Source: Candidatus Nealsoniibacteriota bacterium (GTDB lineage: Bacteria; Patescibacteriota; Minisyncoccia; Minisyncoccales; PWPS01). From it: a stretch of DNA of 44,033 nt. The notes below the pieces were generated by a model. That model was not told the origin of the DNA and ran no database searches. It saw only the letters and a program-made list of their open reading frames with translations. Both the position numbers and the translations under genes were made by a program. Positions 16,733 to 24,521 of this stretch are shown piece by piece (within the stretch, counting starts at the first letter, position 1; each line of letters starts with the position of its first letter). The stretch lies in assembly GCA_003555075.1 (NCBI GenBank), contig PWHW01000011.1:1-44033 (forward strand), in the 5' to 3' direction.

Positions 16733-19135
16733 ATGAACAAAAAATTTGCAAAATTTAAAATGGGAATCCTTTGTGGTGGACCATCCCTTGAAAAAGGTAT
16801 CTCTCTTAATTCTGCAAGATCGATCATGGATCACTTGCTTTCGGAAGAAACGGAGGTGTTTCCGATATATTTTGACGGGAAAAAAAGAGCTTATCGTATT
16901 TCTAAAGCTCAGCTTTATAGCAATACACCATCCGATTTTGATTTCAAGTTAAAGAGGTTTAGCGATCCCTTGGGTGAGAAAGAGCTTGTAAAATTCCTGT
17001 CTTCCTTGGATATGATCTTTCCGGTCATGCATGGCCCTTTTGGGGAAGACGGAAAAATTCAAAGGATTCTGGAGAAGAATGACTTACCTTTTGTGGGATC
17101 CGGAGAAAAGGCTTGCAAAGAAGCATTTGATAAGTTTAAAGCCAGCAAACTTCTTGAGTCCAACGGATTTTTCACACTTCCTTCGGTTGTCCTGGGTATT
17201 TATAAAAATGATCACAAAGAGATTATAGATGATTTTTTTTACAAGTATGGAATCGAAAGAGCGGTAGTCAAGCCGGCAAACGGAGGGTCGAGCATAGGAG
17301 TCTTTTCGGTCACAACTCCGGAAGAAGCTCTGGAAAAAGTAAAAATCCTGTTCTCAAAGAGAATGGATACAAGAGTGGTCATTGAGCCATTCGCAGAGGG
17401 AATAGAATTTACTGTTATTATTTTAGAGAATCGATTTGGATTGCCGGTAGCTTTACCACCTACGGAAATAGAGACTGATTATACCGAAAATCAAATATTT
17501 GACTTTAGAAAAAAGTATCTTCCTACTCGTCAGGTGAAATGGCATTGCCCTCCTCGATTCAATAGAAAGACAATAGAAACCATTCAGATACAAGCGGAAC
17601 AAATATTCTCAATGTTTCGGATGCGTGATTTCGGTAGGTTTGATGGCTGGGTGCTAAATGACGGCAACATTTGGTTTTGTGATTTCAATCCAGTAAGTGG
17701 AATGGAGCAGAATAGCTTTCTTTTTCAGCAAGCGGCAATGGTTGGCATGACTCATAATGATGTTCTTGATCATATTGTGAAAAGTGCGTGTAGAAGAAGG
17801 GGGGTTCGTGCTCCGAAAAAAGATAAAAGCAAAAGTTCCCAAAAAAGAAGAGTCAATATTATCATGGGAGGAGATAATTCCGAGAGGCAAGTATCTCTTA
17901 TGAGTGGCACTAATGTTTGGCTTAAGTTGCGGAGGTCGAAAAAGTATGATCCGCTTCCTTTTCTTCAAGATGATAAAGGGAATATCTGGAAGATGCCATA
18001 CAACCTTTGTCTTAATCATACCGTTGAAGAAATAAGAGAAAATTGTGAGAAATATGAATTGGCAAAACGTAAGCTCGGAGATTTTGAAGAGCGCTCTCGT
18101 TTGCGTCTTGGTCTTCTAGAGAAAAAGAAGGGCTATGAGTTTTTTGAACCTTCGAAGATATCGTTGCAAAAGCTTTTAAAGCAACCGGGATTTTTTTTCA
18201 TAGCCCTTCATGGAGGGGATGGGGAGAATGGAAGTTTACAAGGTTTACTGGATAAGAATAATGTGCGCTACAATGGACCGGGAGTAAGAGTTTCTCGTCT
18301 TTGCATGGATAAATGGAAGACAGCACGCTTTATTGAAAATTCAAGAACAAGAGGGGTGTATTCCATTCCCGGAAGAATAGTGGATACAAGGGAATTGCTT
18401 GAATTGAGTAATTCGAGGAAGAGGGATCTCTGGAAAAAATTAAAAAAGGATCTAGGTGCAAGTACCTTAATAGTGAAACCTTCCTCTGACGGATGTTCCA
18501 GTGGAATAGTTCATCTTTATTCCGCAAATGATCTCCATGCTTATAGTAATTTTCTTAAAAAAAGAACTTCCTTTATTCCCAAGAAAACTTTTAAGAATCA
18601 ATTGAATGATATAGAGATGCCAACCGAGATTCCGGAGAAGGTTATCTTTGAGAAATTCATAAAAACGGATATTCTTCGAGTGAGAGCAAATGAATTACAT
18701 CACAAGAGAAAGACCGGATGGATAGAAGTAACAATAGGGGTTCTCAAAAAAGGAAAAAAAATAAAAGCTCTCAATCCCAGTGTCACGGTGGTAGAGAATG
18801 AGGTTCTTACAGTGGAAAAAAAGTTTCAGGGAGGTACGGGAGTTAATATTACTCCTCCTCCGGAAGAGATTGTTCCTTTTGACGTTGTAAAAAAAGCGAA
18901 AAGACGAGCAGAAAGAATTGCAAGAGAAATGGGAATGGAGGGGTATTCCAGGATTGATGCTTTCATGAATGTAAAGAATGGGAATTTGATCATAATTGAG
19001 ATCAATACCTTGCCGGGCCTTACTCCTTCCACGGTATTGTATCATCAAGCGCTTGCCGAGAATCCTCCTATTTTTCCTTTGGAATTATTAGAGTTTCTTA
19101 TAGAAAGCAAGGATAAGAACAGTTTTGAAATTTGA
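16733..19135 (+). CDS. Tandem D-alanine-D-alanine ligase-like protein (two fused ATP-grasp units)
   Basis: 800 aa from ATG 16733; normal Ddl is about 300-370 aa. Two full Ddl-like units lie in one chain. Unit 1 (about 1-365) has 'GGPSLEKGISLNSA', 'VMHGPFGEDG', 'VKPANGGSSIGV' and the metal region 'CDFNPVSGMEQNS', with Asp replacing the usual Glu. Unit 2 (about 375-800) has 'MGGDNSERQVSLMSG', 'ALHGGDGENGSLQG', 'VKPSSDGCSSGI', 'GYSRIDAFM' and 'IEINTLPGLTPST'. Both keep nucleotide- and metal-binding residues. The in-frame TTG at 16622 would add 37 hydrophobic residues over an AT-rich promoter and is disfavoured. Confidence 0.82.
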   Translation: MNKKFAKFKMGILCGGPSLEKGISLNSARSIMDHLLSEETEVFPIYFDGKKRAYRISKAQLYSNTPSDFDFKLKRFSDPLGEKELVKFLSSLDMIFPVMHGPFGEDGKIQRILEKNDLPFVGSGEKACKEAFDKFKASKLLESNGFFTLPSVVLGIYKNDHKEIIDDFFYKYGIERAVVKPANGGSSIGVFSVTTPEEALEKVKILFSKRMDTRVVIEPFAEGIEFTVIILENRFGLPVALPPTEIETDYTENQIFDFRKKYLPTRQVKWHCPPRFNRKTIETIQIQAEQIFSMFRMRDFGRFDGWVLNDGNIWFCDFNPVSGMEQNSFLFQQAAMVGMTHNDVLDHIVKSACRRRGVRAPKKDKSKSSQKRRVNIIMGGDNSERQVSLMSGTNVWLKLRRSKKYDPLPFLQDDKGNIWKMPYNLCLNHTVEEIRENCEKYELAKRKLGDFEERSRLRLGLLEKKKGYEFFEPSKISLQKLLKQPGFFFIALHGGDGENGSLQGLLDKNNVRYNGPGVRVSRLCMDKWKTARFIENSRTRGVYSIPGRIVDTRELLELSNSRKRDLWKKLKKDLGASTLIVKPSSDGCSSGIVHLYSANDLHAYSNFLKKRTSFIPKKTFKNQLNDIEMPTEIPEKVIFEKFIKTDILRVRANELHHKRKTGWIEVTIGVLKKGKKIKALNPSVTVVENEVLTVEKKFQGGTGVNITPPPEEIVPFDVVKKAKRRAERIAREMGMEGYSRIDAFMNVKNGNLIIIEINTLPGLTPSTVLYHQALAENPPIFPLELLEFLIESKDKNSFEI

Positions 19136-19153
19136 TCATCTTTGTGCTATATT
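19125..19153 (+). promoter_or_regulatory. ctpA promoter, predicted leaderless
   Basis: TTGAAA (19125-19130), 17-nt spacer, TATATT (19148-19153). +1 falls at 19160, exactly the A of the ctpA ATG. The -35 box lies within the 3' end of the upstream coding region. No Shine-Dalgarno sequence can be in the mRNA if this TSS is used. Confidence 0.65.
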
Positions 19154-19159
19154 ACTTTT

Positions 19160-20344
19160 ATGAGATTTTCTAAAATTACGAAAATTTTACTTGTAATCGT
19201 TTGCGGGGTAGTAATATTTACAGCCGGTTTTTATTTTGGAAAAGGGCAAAAGGTTTTTATAGATCCCTTTGAAGAAATTGACCTCTCGCTTCTTTCGGAA
19301 GTTTATCACCTTCTCGAGGAGAACCATCCGGAATTTCAAAAGTTGAGTGAAGAGGAAATAGTCTTTGGGATAATAGAGGGAATGGTCGGTACTCTGGATG
19401 ATCCACACACTGTTTTTCTTAACCCGGAAAGGAGTAAGATATTTTTAGAAGATGTATCTGGAGAGTTTGAGGGCGTTGGGATGGAAATTGGTTTTCGGGA
19501 AGGTAGCTTACAAGTAATATCACCACTTGAAGGAACACCGGCCGATAAAGCAGGTTTAAGAGCGGGAGATATTATTTTGAATGTCGATGGAGAGTCGGTA
19601 AAGAATTTTACCTTGGAAGAGGCTGTTCATAGGATAAGAGGGCCGAGAGGGGAAGAAGTTCTTATTGAAATAATGAGAAACGGAAAAAAGAAAGAATTCT
19701 CCATTATCAGGGATACCATTAAGCTTCCCTCTGTAGAGTGGGATCTTGTAAAAGATAATATTGCTCACATCAGAGTTTCTCATTTCCACGAAAATGTGGG
19801 TAGTGATTTTATGAGGATTGCGGAAGATGTTTCCGAGAGCAAAGCAGAAGGTGTTATACTTGATCTAAGGAGGAACCCGGGCGGCATCTTTGAAATTGCG
19901 GTAAATATTGCCGGACATTTTGTGGGAACCAACGAAACAGTGGTCATTGAATCTTCTTCAAGAGAAGGGGGAATTGATGAGAGAGAAATAAAAGCAAGAA
20001 ATATTCTTCCGGCCTTCAAGGATCGTCCTGTGGTGGTAATTATTGACGAGGGGTCTGCCTCGGGAAGCGAAATAGTAGCAGGCGCTTTAAGAGATCTAAT
20101 TGATGCACCGATAGTAGGGAAGCAATCTTTTGGAAAAGGATCAATACAAAGGCTTCACAATCTTTCGGGAGGGTCTCTCATAAAGATCACCGAGAAGTAC
20201 TTTTTTACTCCGAAGGGGGATTTGATCGATGGAAAAGGAATAGATGTTGATTTTGAAGTGGAGATAACAGAAGAGGACTTTGAGGCTGAAAGAGATCCTC
20301 AACTTGAGAAAGCGATTGAGATAATGAAAAAGAAAGAGATGTAG
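19160..20344 (+). CDS. ctpA: S41 family C-terminal processing peptidase
   Basis: 394 aa serine protease exported and membrane-anchored by an N-terminal helix (about 7-25). A PDZ domain (about 100-175, 'ADKAGLRAGDIILNVDG') selects substrate C-termini, and the catalytic domain follows ('GVILDLRRNPGG'). The Ser-Lys dyad is S301 in 'EGSASGSE' and K326 in 'SFGKGSIQ', with the 25-residue spacing seen in E. coli Prc. The start is ATG 19160, matching the promoter; a TTG 18 nt upstream would add six residues. Likely matures wall-associated or envelope proteins. Confidence 0.93.
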   Translation: MRFSKITKILLVIVCGVVIFTAGFYFGKGQKVFIDPFEEIDLSLLSEVYHLLEENHPEFQKLSEEEIVFGIIEGMVGTLDDPHTVFLNPERSKIFLEDVSGEFEGVGMEIGFREGSLQVISPLEGTPADKAGLRAGDIILNVDGESVKNFTLEEAVHRIRGPRGEEVLIEIMRNGKKKEFSIIRDTIKLPSVEWDLVKDNIAHIRVSHFHENVGSDFMRIAEDVSESKAEGVILDLRRNPGGIFEIAVNIAGHFVGTNETVVIESSSREGGIDEREIKARNILPAFKDRPVVVIIDEGSASGSEIVAGALRDLIDAPIVGKQSFGKGSIQRLHNLSGGSLIKITEKYFFTPKGDLIDGKGIDVDFEVEITEEDFEAERDPQLEKAIEIMKKKEM

Positions 20345-20369
20345 GTCATCATGCTCTAAGAAAGAAATA

Positions 20370-20397
20370 TTGCAAATTATTAACAAAAAAGCATAAT
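20370..20397 (+). promoter_or_regulatory. rplI promoter, predicted (near-)leaderless
   Basis: TTGCAA (20370-20375), 16-nt spacer, CATAAT (20392-20397). +1 is predicted at 20404-20405; the rplI ATG begins at 20405. Confidence 0.55.
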
Positions 20398-20404
20398 TGG
20401 AAAA

Positions 20405-20851
20405 ATGAAAGTCATACTTCTTAAGGATGTAAAGAATCTTGGCAAAAAAAATGAAGTGAAAAATGTTTCAGATGGCTATGCCAGAAATTTTCTTCTCAAG
20501 CAGGGACTTGCAAAAGTGGCTACAAAGGGTGAGATAGCAAAAATCGGAAAGCTTCAAGAAGAAGAACGCAAGAAAGAAGAGGAAAAGAAAAAAGAGCTTG
20601 AAAAGATAGCCAAAGAGATCAATGGAACAAGTATAGAGATACATTTAAAGGTAGGAGAAAAAGGGGAATTGTTTGAATCGGTTAACGCACAGAAGATTTC
20701 AGAAGAACTTAAAAAAAGAGGAATTGATGTAGAAAAGAAAAAGGTGATGATGCAAGATCCCATAAAGGAACTAGGGGAGTACCCGGTCAAGATCGAGCTT
20801 GAAAAAGGTATAGAATCGGAGTTAAAAGTGGTTATAAAAGAAGAAAAATAA
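20405..20851 (+). CDS. rplI: 50S ribosomal protein L9
   Basis: 148 aa, normal length. Opens with the family start '[30 protein letters not shown]' (N-terminal 23S-binding domain, split here only by description), continues through the long charged connecting helix (about 42-78) and ends in the C-terminal RNA-binding domain '[17 protein letters not shown]'. L9 is reported missing from some Candidate Phyla Radiation lineages, so its presence limits placement. It is a single-gene unit with its own promoter and terminator. Confidence 0.95.
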   Translation: MKVILLKDVKNLGKKNEVKNVSDGYARNFLLKQGLAKVATKGEIAKIGKLQEEERKKEEEKKKELEKIAKEINGTSIEIHLKVGEKGELFESVNAQKISEELKKRGIDVEKKKVMMQDPIKELGEYPVKIELEKGIESELKVVIKEEK

Positions 20852-20917
20852 AAAGACTCTCGGAAACTCAAATTTCAATGCACAAACAAGGATCTTCCAT
20901 TGATTACAAACTAATTG

Positions 20918-20945
20918 AAAAAGCGCTCCTTTTAGGGCGCTTTTT
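20918..20945 (+). terminator. Intrinsic terminator of rplI
   Basis: AAAAAGCGC (20918-20926) pairs with GCGCTTTTT (20937-20945) around a 10-nt loop, giving a stem that runs into its T-tract. It lies 66 nt after rplI and 11 nt before pyrG. The A-tract on the left arm makes it potentially bidirectional. Confidence 0.85.
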
Positions 20946-20956
20946 GTCATAAAAAG

Positions 20957-22588
20957 ATGAATAGAAAATATATTTTTATTATCGGAGGGGTTATGTCCGG
21001 TATAGGAAAAGGGGTGACCGCTGCCTCCATTTTTCGTATCTTGCAATCAAAAGGTCACAGTGTAACTGCAATGAAAATAGATCCTTATGTGAATGTTGAT
21101 GCGGGTACCATGAATCCCGTGGAACATGGAGAGGTGTTTGTTACCGAAGATGGGGCGGAGTGTGATCAGGATATAGGAAACTATGAAAGATTTTCCGGAA
21201 AAGATATTACGAAAGACAATTACTTGACCACGGGAAAAGTTTATCAAACGGTGATCAATAAAGAGAGAAATCTTGAATATGACGGCAAATGTGTAGAAGT
21301 GGTTCCTCATATTCCCGATGAAGTCATTTATCGCATTAAAAGGGCTGGAAAACTTGCTCAGGCGGAATTCGTGCTTATAGAGGTGGGGGGAACTATTGGT
21401 GAATATCAAAACCTTTTGTTCCTGGAAGCAGCACGAATGATGCACCTCAAGAATCCCAAGGATGTCCTTTTTGTGCTTGTAAGCTACTTGCCTGTTCCCA
21501 GTACTGTGGGGGAAATGAAGACCAAACCTACGCAAAATGCCAGCAGAGCCATGAATGAAGCCGGCTTGCAACCGGATATTATTGTTGGTAGATCTTCCTA
21601 TCCAATTGATGAGATAAGAAAGAAAAAAATATCTTCTTTTTGCAATGTTGACCCCAAAGATGTGATATCTGCTCCGGATGCTGATTCAGTATACGAGGTT
21701 CCCGTATTGCTTGACAGGGAAAAAGTAGGGGAGAGAATACTTAAAAAATTGAATGTAAGAAGCAAAAGAAAACAAGAAGGGTTGGGTAAATGGAAGAATT
21801 TTGTGGAACGCTTAAAGAGTGCCGACAAGAGAGTGAGAATAGCAATTGTGGGAAAATATTTCGAAACAGGCGATTTCGTACTCACGGATTCCTATATTTC
21901 CGTAATTGAAGCAATAAAACATGCTTGTGGTCAAGAAAATTATAAAGAGGAAATTACTTGGTTATCAGCGGAAAAATATGAGAAAGATGAAGAAGGTTTA
22001 AGGGAATTATCGGAATATGATGGGATAATTATGCCGGGAGGCTTTGGAAAGAGGGGAGTGGAAGGAATGATAAAAGTAATAAGGTATGCGAGGGAGAATA
22101 AGATCCCCTTTATGGGACTTTGCCTGGGAATGCAACTTGCAGTAGTAGAGTATGCCCGTAATGTTTGTGGGTTAAAAGAAGCTTCTTCTTCTGAGTTTTC
22201 AAAAGACACTTCTTGCCCCGTAATAGATGTAATGAGCTCTCAAAAAGAGGTGATCAAAGAGAGTAGATACGGGGGAACAATGCGACTTGGTGCCTATGAT
22301 TGCAGTGTGGAAGAAGGAACCATTGCTCACAAGGCTTATGGAAAGAAAATGGTAAAAGAGAGGCACCGACATCGCTTTGAGGTAAACAGTGAATATATTG
22401 AAACACTCAAGAAGAACGGACTTGTTATTGCCGGAAAAAATCCAAATTTGGGCTTGGTGGAGATAATAGAAGTAAAAAAACACCCCTTTTTTGTGGGAGT
22501 GCAGTTTCATCCGGAATTCAAGTCACGACCCTTGTCGGCTCATCCGATGTTTGTGAGTTTTATAAGGTCGGCCATTAAATCACATTGA
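20957..22588 (+). CDS. pyrG: CTP synthase
   Basis: 543 aa, full length. Converts UTP to CTP with glutamine and ATP. The N-terminal synthetase domain starts '[15 protein letters not shown]' (P-loop-like) and has '[20 protein letters not shown]' with its metal-binding acidic residues. The C-terminal class I glutamine amidotransferase shows 'MPGGFGKRG', the nucleophile Cys in 'GLCLGMQLA', and His/Glu in 'GVQFHPEF'. It begins 11 nt after the rplI terminator. Its last 14 bp overlap the end of convergent rpmA. Confidence 0.98.
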   Translation: MNRKYIFIIGGVMSGIGKGVTAASIFRILQSKGHSVTAMKIDPYVNVDAGTMNPVEHGEVFVTEDGAECDQDIGNYERFSGKDITKDNYLTTGKVYQTVINKERNLEYDGKCVEVVPHIPDEVIYRIKRAGKLAQAEFVLIEVGGTIGEYQNLLFLEAARMMHLKNPKDVLFVLVSYLPVPSTVGEMKTKPTQNASRAMNEAGLQPDIIVGRSSYPIDEIRKKKISSFCNVDPKDVISAPDADSVYEVPVLLDREKVGERILKKLNVRSKRKQEGLGKWKNFVERLKSADKRVRIAIVGKYFETGDFVLTDSYISVIEAIKHACGQENYKEEITWLSAEKYEKDEEGLRELSEYDGIIMPGGFGKRGVEGMIKVIRYARENKIPFMGLCLGMQLAVVEYARNVCGLKEASSSEFSKDTSCPVIDVMSSQKEVIKESRYGGTMRLGAYDCSVEEGTIAHKAYGKKMVKERHRHRFEVNSEYIETLKKNGLVIAGKNPNLGLVEIIEVKKHPFFVGVQFHPEFKSRPLSAHPMFVSFIRSAIKSH

Positions 22589-22847
22589 CCACCTTGGCAA
22601 TTCTTCGTTTCCCGTTAAATCCGGTCTTTTTGGTGGCACGAAACTTTACTGTTCCGTCCTTTGAGGCGTAAAGAGTGTCATCTCTACCTTTTTTTACATT
22701 TTTCCCGGGGAGGAATTTGGTGCCTCTTTGTTTTACAATAATATTACCGGCTTTCACTACTTGTCCTCCATAGATCTTTACCCCTAAATACTTGGGTTTC
22801 GAATCTCTACCGGTTTTTACTGTACCTGCTGATTTTGTCTTCGCCAT
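22575..22847 (-). CDS. rpmA: 50S ribosomal protein L27
   Basis: 90 aa, normal length. The N-terminal tail reaches the peptidyl-transferase centre. Recognised by '[34 protein letters not shown]' features ([23 protein letters not shown]) and '[11 protein letters not shown]'. The tail begins 'MAKTKSAG' with no cleavable Firmicutes-type extension. rplU, its usual partner, is not adjacent. It converges on pyrG with a 14-bp overlap of coding ends, so no terminator separates them. Confidence 0.96.
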   Translation of the reverse strand: MAKTKSAGTVKTGRDSKPKYLGVKIYGGQVVKAGNIIVKQRGTKFLPGKNVKKGRDDTLYASKDGTVKFRATKKTGFNGKRRIAKVVNVI

Positions 22848-22886
22848 AGTTCTTAATTATTAGATCCTAATTTTTTAGCAAAACTT

Positions 22887-23129
22887 ATGATAGCAAAAAC
22901 GGTTGATTTTGTCAAAAATAATTTGGGAGACATACTATATTTATTAGTGATATTGCTTCTTATAGCATTATCTTTTTCTCTTGGTTATATTACGGCAAAA
23001 ATAGAAGAAAAAGAACCATTGGAATACGAAAAAAGATCTTCCACAATTATTTTACCAGAAAATAAAGAGTATTATTTGTCAATAGAAAGTAATTGGCAAC
23101 AAGAGAGAATAGGGGAGATAGGGCTATGA
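22887..23129 (+). CDS. Small single-pass membrane protein, unknown
   Basis: 80 aa. A short amphipathic N-terminus ('VDFVKNNLGDILYL') precedes one strong membrane helix (about 14-37), then a charged extracytoplasmic tail of ~40 residues. I cannot name a family. The start resembles small Parcubacterial membrane proteins that carry a C-terminal Cys-containing domain, but that domain is not visible here, so the tail may be truncated. It is divergent from rpmA across a 39-nt gap. Confidence 0.6.
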   Translation: MIAKTVDFVKNNLGDILYLLVILLLIALSFSLGYITAKIEEKEPLEYEKRSSTIILPENKEYYLSIESNWQQERIGEIGL

Positions 23130-23167
23130 AAAGAAAGTGACAGCAAATTATATTATGCGAAGTTCAT

Positions 23168-24121
23168 TCAATCTTCGAGTCGTTCACCGCTATGGAACTT
23201 TTTGTGAATCTCTTTTAGTTTTTGACTTGTAATGTGAGTATACACTTGGGTTGTAGCAATATTCCTGTGTCCCAAGAACTCTTGTATTACTCTCAGGTCA
23301 ACACCTTGAGCCAAAAGGTCTGTGGCATAAGAATGTCTTAATGTGTGGGGAGTGGTCATAACGGGGATGCCGGCTTTTTTTGCATATTTTTTTACAATAT
23401 TCTCCACAGAACGTACTGTTATCCTTTTTGAAGCCCCTTTAGGGCCCTTGTATCTTATAAAAAGCGCTTTTTCGTCATCTTTACGTGTATTAAGGTAATT
23501 GCGTAGCGCCTCTATGGCACGATTTGAGAAATAAACCGTTCTTGGGTGTTCTCCTTTGCCCACGATCGACACCTCCAGTATTTCTGTTTGGGAGCCGATT
23601 TTCACTTGTTCGCGATCAAGATCTACAAGTTCCGCCACTCTCATACCGGTGGAAAAAAGAGTTTCAAGTATGGCGTGATCACGAAGTCCTACGATATTGG
23701 AGGTATTAGGAGCTTCAAGAAGTTTCTTGATCTGTTCCAATTTAAGGAATTTTACAGTACGTTCTTTGTTTTCCTTGGTAAGTTTTATTTTTTCCGCCGG
23801 CAGAGAGGATATATCACGATCGGCAAAATATCCCAGCAATGATCTTAAGGCTATAAGATAATAGTTTCGAGTACTGTTCTTAATGGGTTCCTTTTTGTGA
23901 GTAAAACGCTTTGAAAGATAAACTCGGTAATTCCATATATGTTCATCGGTCAATTCATGGGGTTTGAGATCCTTGAGATCATTATTTTCAAGCCAATCGA
24001 CAAAGCTTTTGAGGAAGCGGTGATAGGTTTCTTGAGTTTTATTGGAAAGTCCTTTCTCTATATCGAGATATTCAAAGAAACGAGGTATGTGTTCTATTAT
24101 GGAGGTCTTACTTTTTTTCAT
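23168..24121 (-). CDS. xer: XerC/XerD-type tyrosine recombinase
   Basis: 317 aa from ATG 24121 (a GTG at 24157 would add 12). Site-specific recombinases of this type resolve chromosome dimers at dif. The N-terminal SAM-like core-binding domain (about 5-110) is followed by the catalytic domain with the full set in ATG numbering: R161 (TGMRVAE), K189 (GKGEHPR), H259 and R262 (HTLRHSYAT), H285 (LGHRN) and nucleophile Y294 (QVYTHI). It is the only complete tyrosine recombinase in the window and sits beside a 29-bp palindrome. A role in dimer resolution is likely; an integrase role is possible. Confidence 0.9.
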   Translation of the reverse strand: MKKSKTSIIEHIPRFFEYLDIEKGLSNKTQETYHRFLKSFVDWLENNDLKDLKPHELTDEHIWNYRVYLSKRFTHKKEPIKNSTRNYYLIALRSLLGYFADRDISSLPAEKIKLTKENKERTVKFLKLEQIKKLLEAPNTSNIVGLRDHAILETLFSTGMRVAELVDLDREQVKIGSQTEILEVSIVGKGEHPRTVYFSNRAIEALRNYLNTRKDDEKALFIRYKGPKGASKRITVRSVENIVKKYAKKAGIPVMTTPHTLRHSYATDLLAQGVDLRVIQEFLGHRNIATTQVYTHITSQKLKEIHKKFHSGERLED

Positions 24122-24172
24122 ATACTTAGGGGAGAAATGCAATTTTGATAAAAACACCTCTCACTTCGATAA

Positions 24173-24201
24173 AGTTATCTTATACGAAGTATAAGATAAC
24201 T
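24173..24201. repeat. Perfect 29-bp palindrome upstream of the Xer gene
   Basis: AGTTATCTTATAC (24173-24185), GAA, GTATAAGATAACT (24189-24201): two perfect 13-bp arms with a 3-bp centre, between the small membrane gene (ending 24213) and the recombinase gene (ATG 24121). It could be an AU-rich terminator or processing hairpin for minus-strand transcripts, a dimer operator, or a recombinase-binding site. The sequence alone does not decide. Confidence 0.8.
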
Positions 24202-24212
24202 GCTTCCTTTTG

Positions 24213-24521
24213 TCAATTGACGTTACGATCTTCGGGAAAAAGAAAGTTTGTTACTCTTTCCCAAACACTCTTTCCCAGTTTTCCGGCTTCCTCTTTGAGA
24301 AGCTCTTTTTCTTTTTCTGCTTCTTTTTCCAGCAACTCTCTTCTATCAAGTAGGAAGGTTTCCGCTTCATCCTTAAAGAGATAGAGGTAGCTCTCACCTT
24401 TATGAATGACATGAGAAACACTTTCCTTAGGCCCCTCCCCCCTCTTGGAAAGGGTCTTGAATATTGCAAATAAAGCAAAGAGAATAAGAAGGATGAGTAT
24501 GATGGCTACTACCTTTTTCAT
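24213..24521 (-). CDS. Small membrane-anchored coiled-coil protein, unknown
   Basis: 102 aa. One N-terminal membrane helix (about 4-24), a Lys/Gly linker, then a Glu/Lys/Leu-rich helix (about 50-88) with heptad character ('LLEKEAEKEKELLKEEAGKL') and a basic end. No family recognised. The ATG overlaps the gltX stop by 4 nt (ATGA), so it is translationally coupled and the last gene of the aspS-to-gltX run before the palindrome. Confidence 0.65.
   Translation of the reverse strand: MKKVVAIILILLILFALFAIFKTLSKRGEGPKESVSHVIHKGESYLYLFKDEAETFLLDRRELLEKEAEKEKELLKEEAGKLGKSVWERVTNFLFPEDRNVN

Noticed and set aside
21047-21571. 174-aa minus-strand open frame inside pyrG
   Set aside because: Antisense shadow of the conserved CTP synthase domain; no recognisable protein features.
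24173-24201. Similarity of the palindrome to a loxP arm
   Set aside because: The minus strand shares 11 nt (ACTTCGTATAA) with loxP, but arm and spacer layout differ (3-bp centre versus 8-bp) and there is no phage gene nearby; likely chance in AT-rich palindromes.
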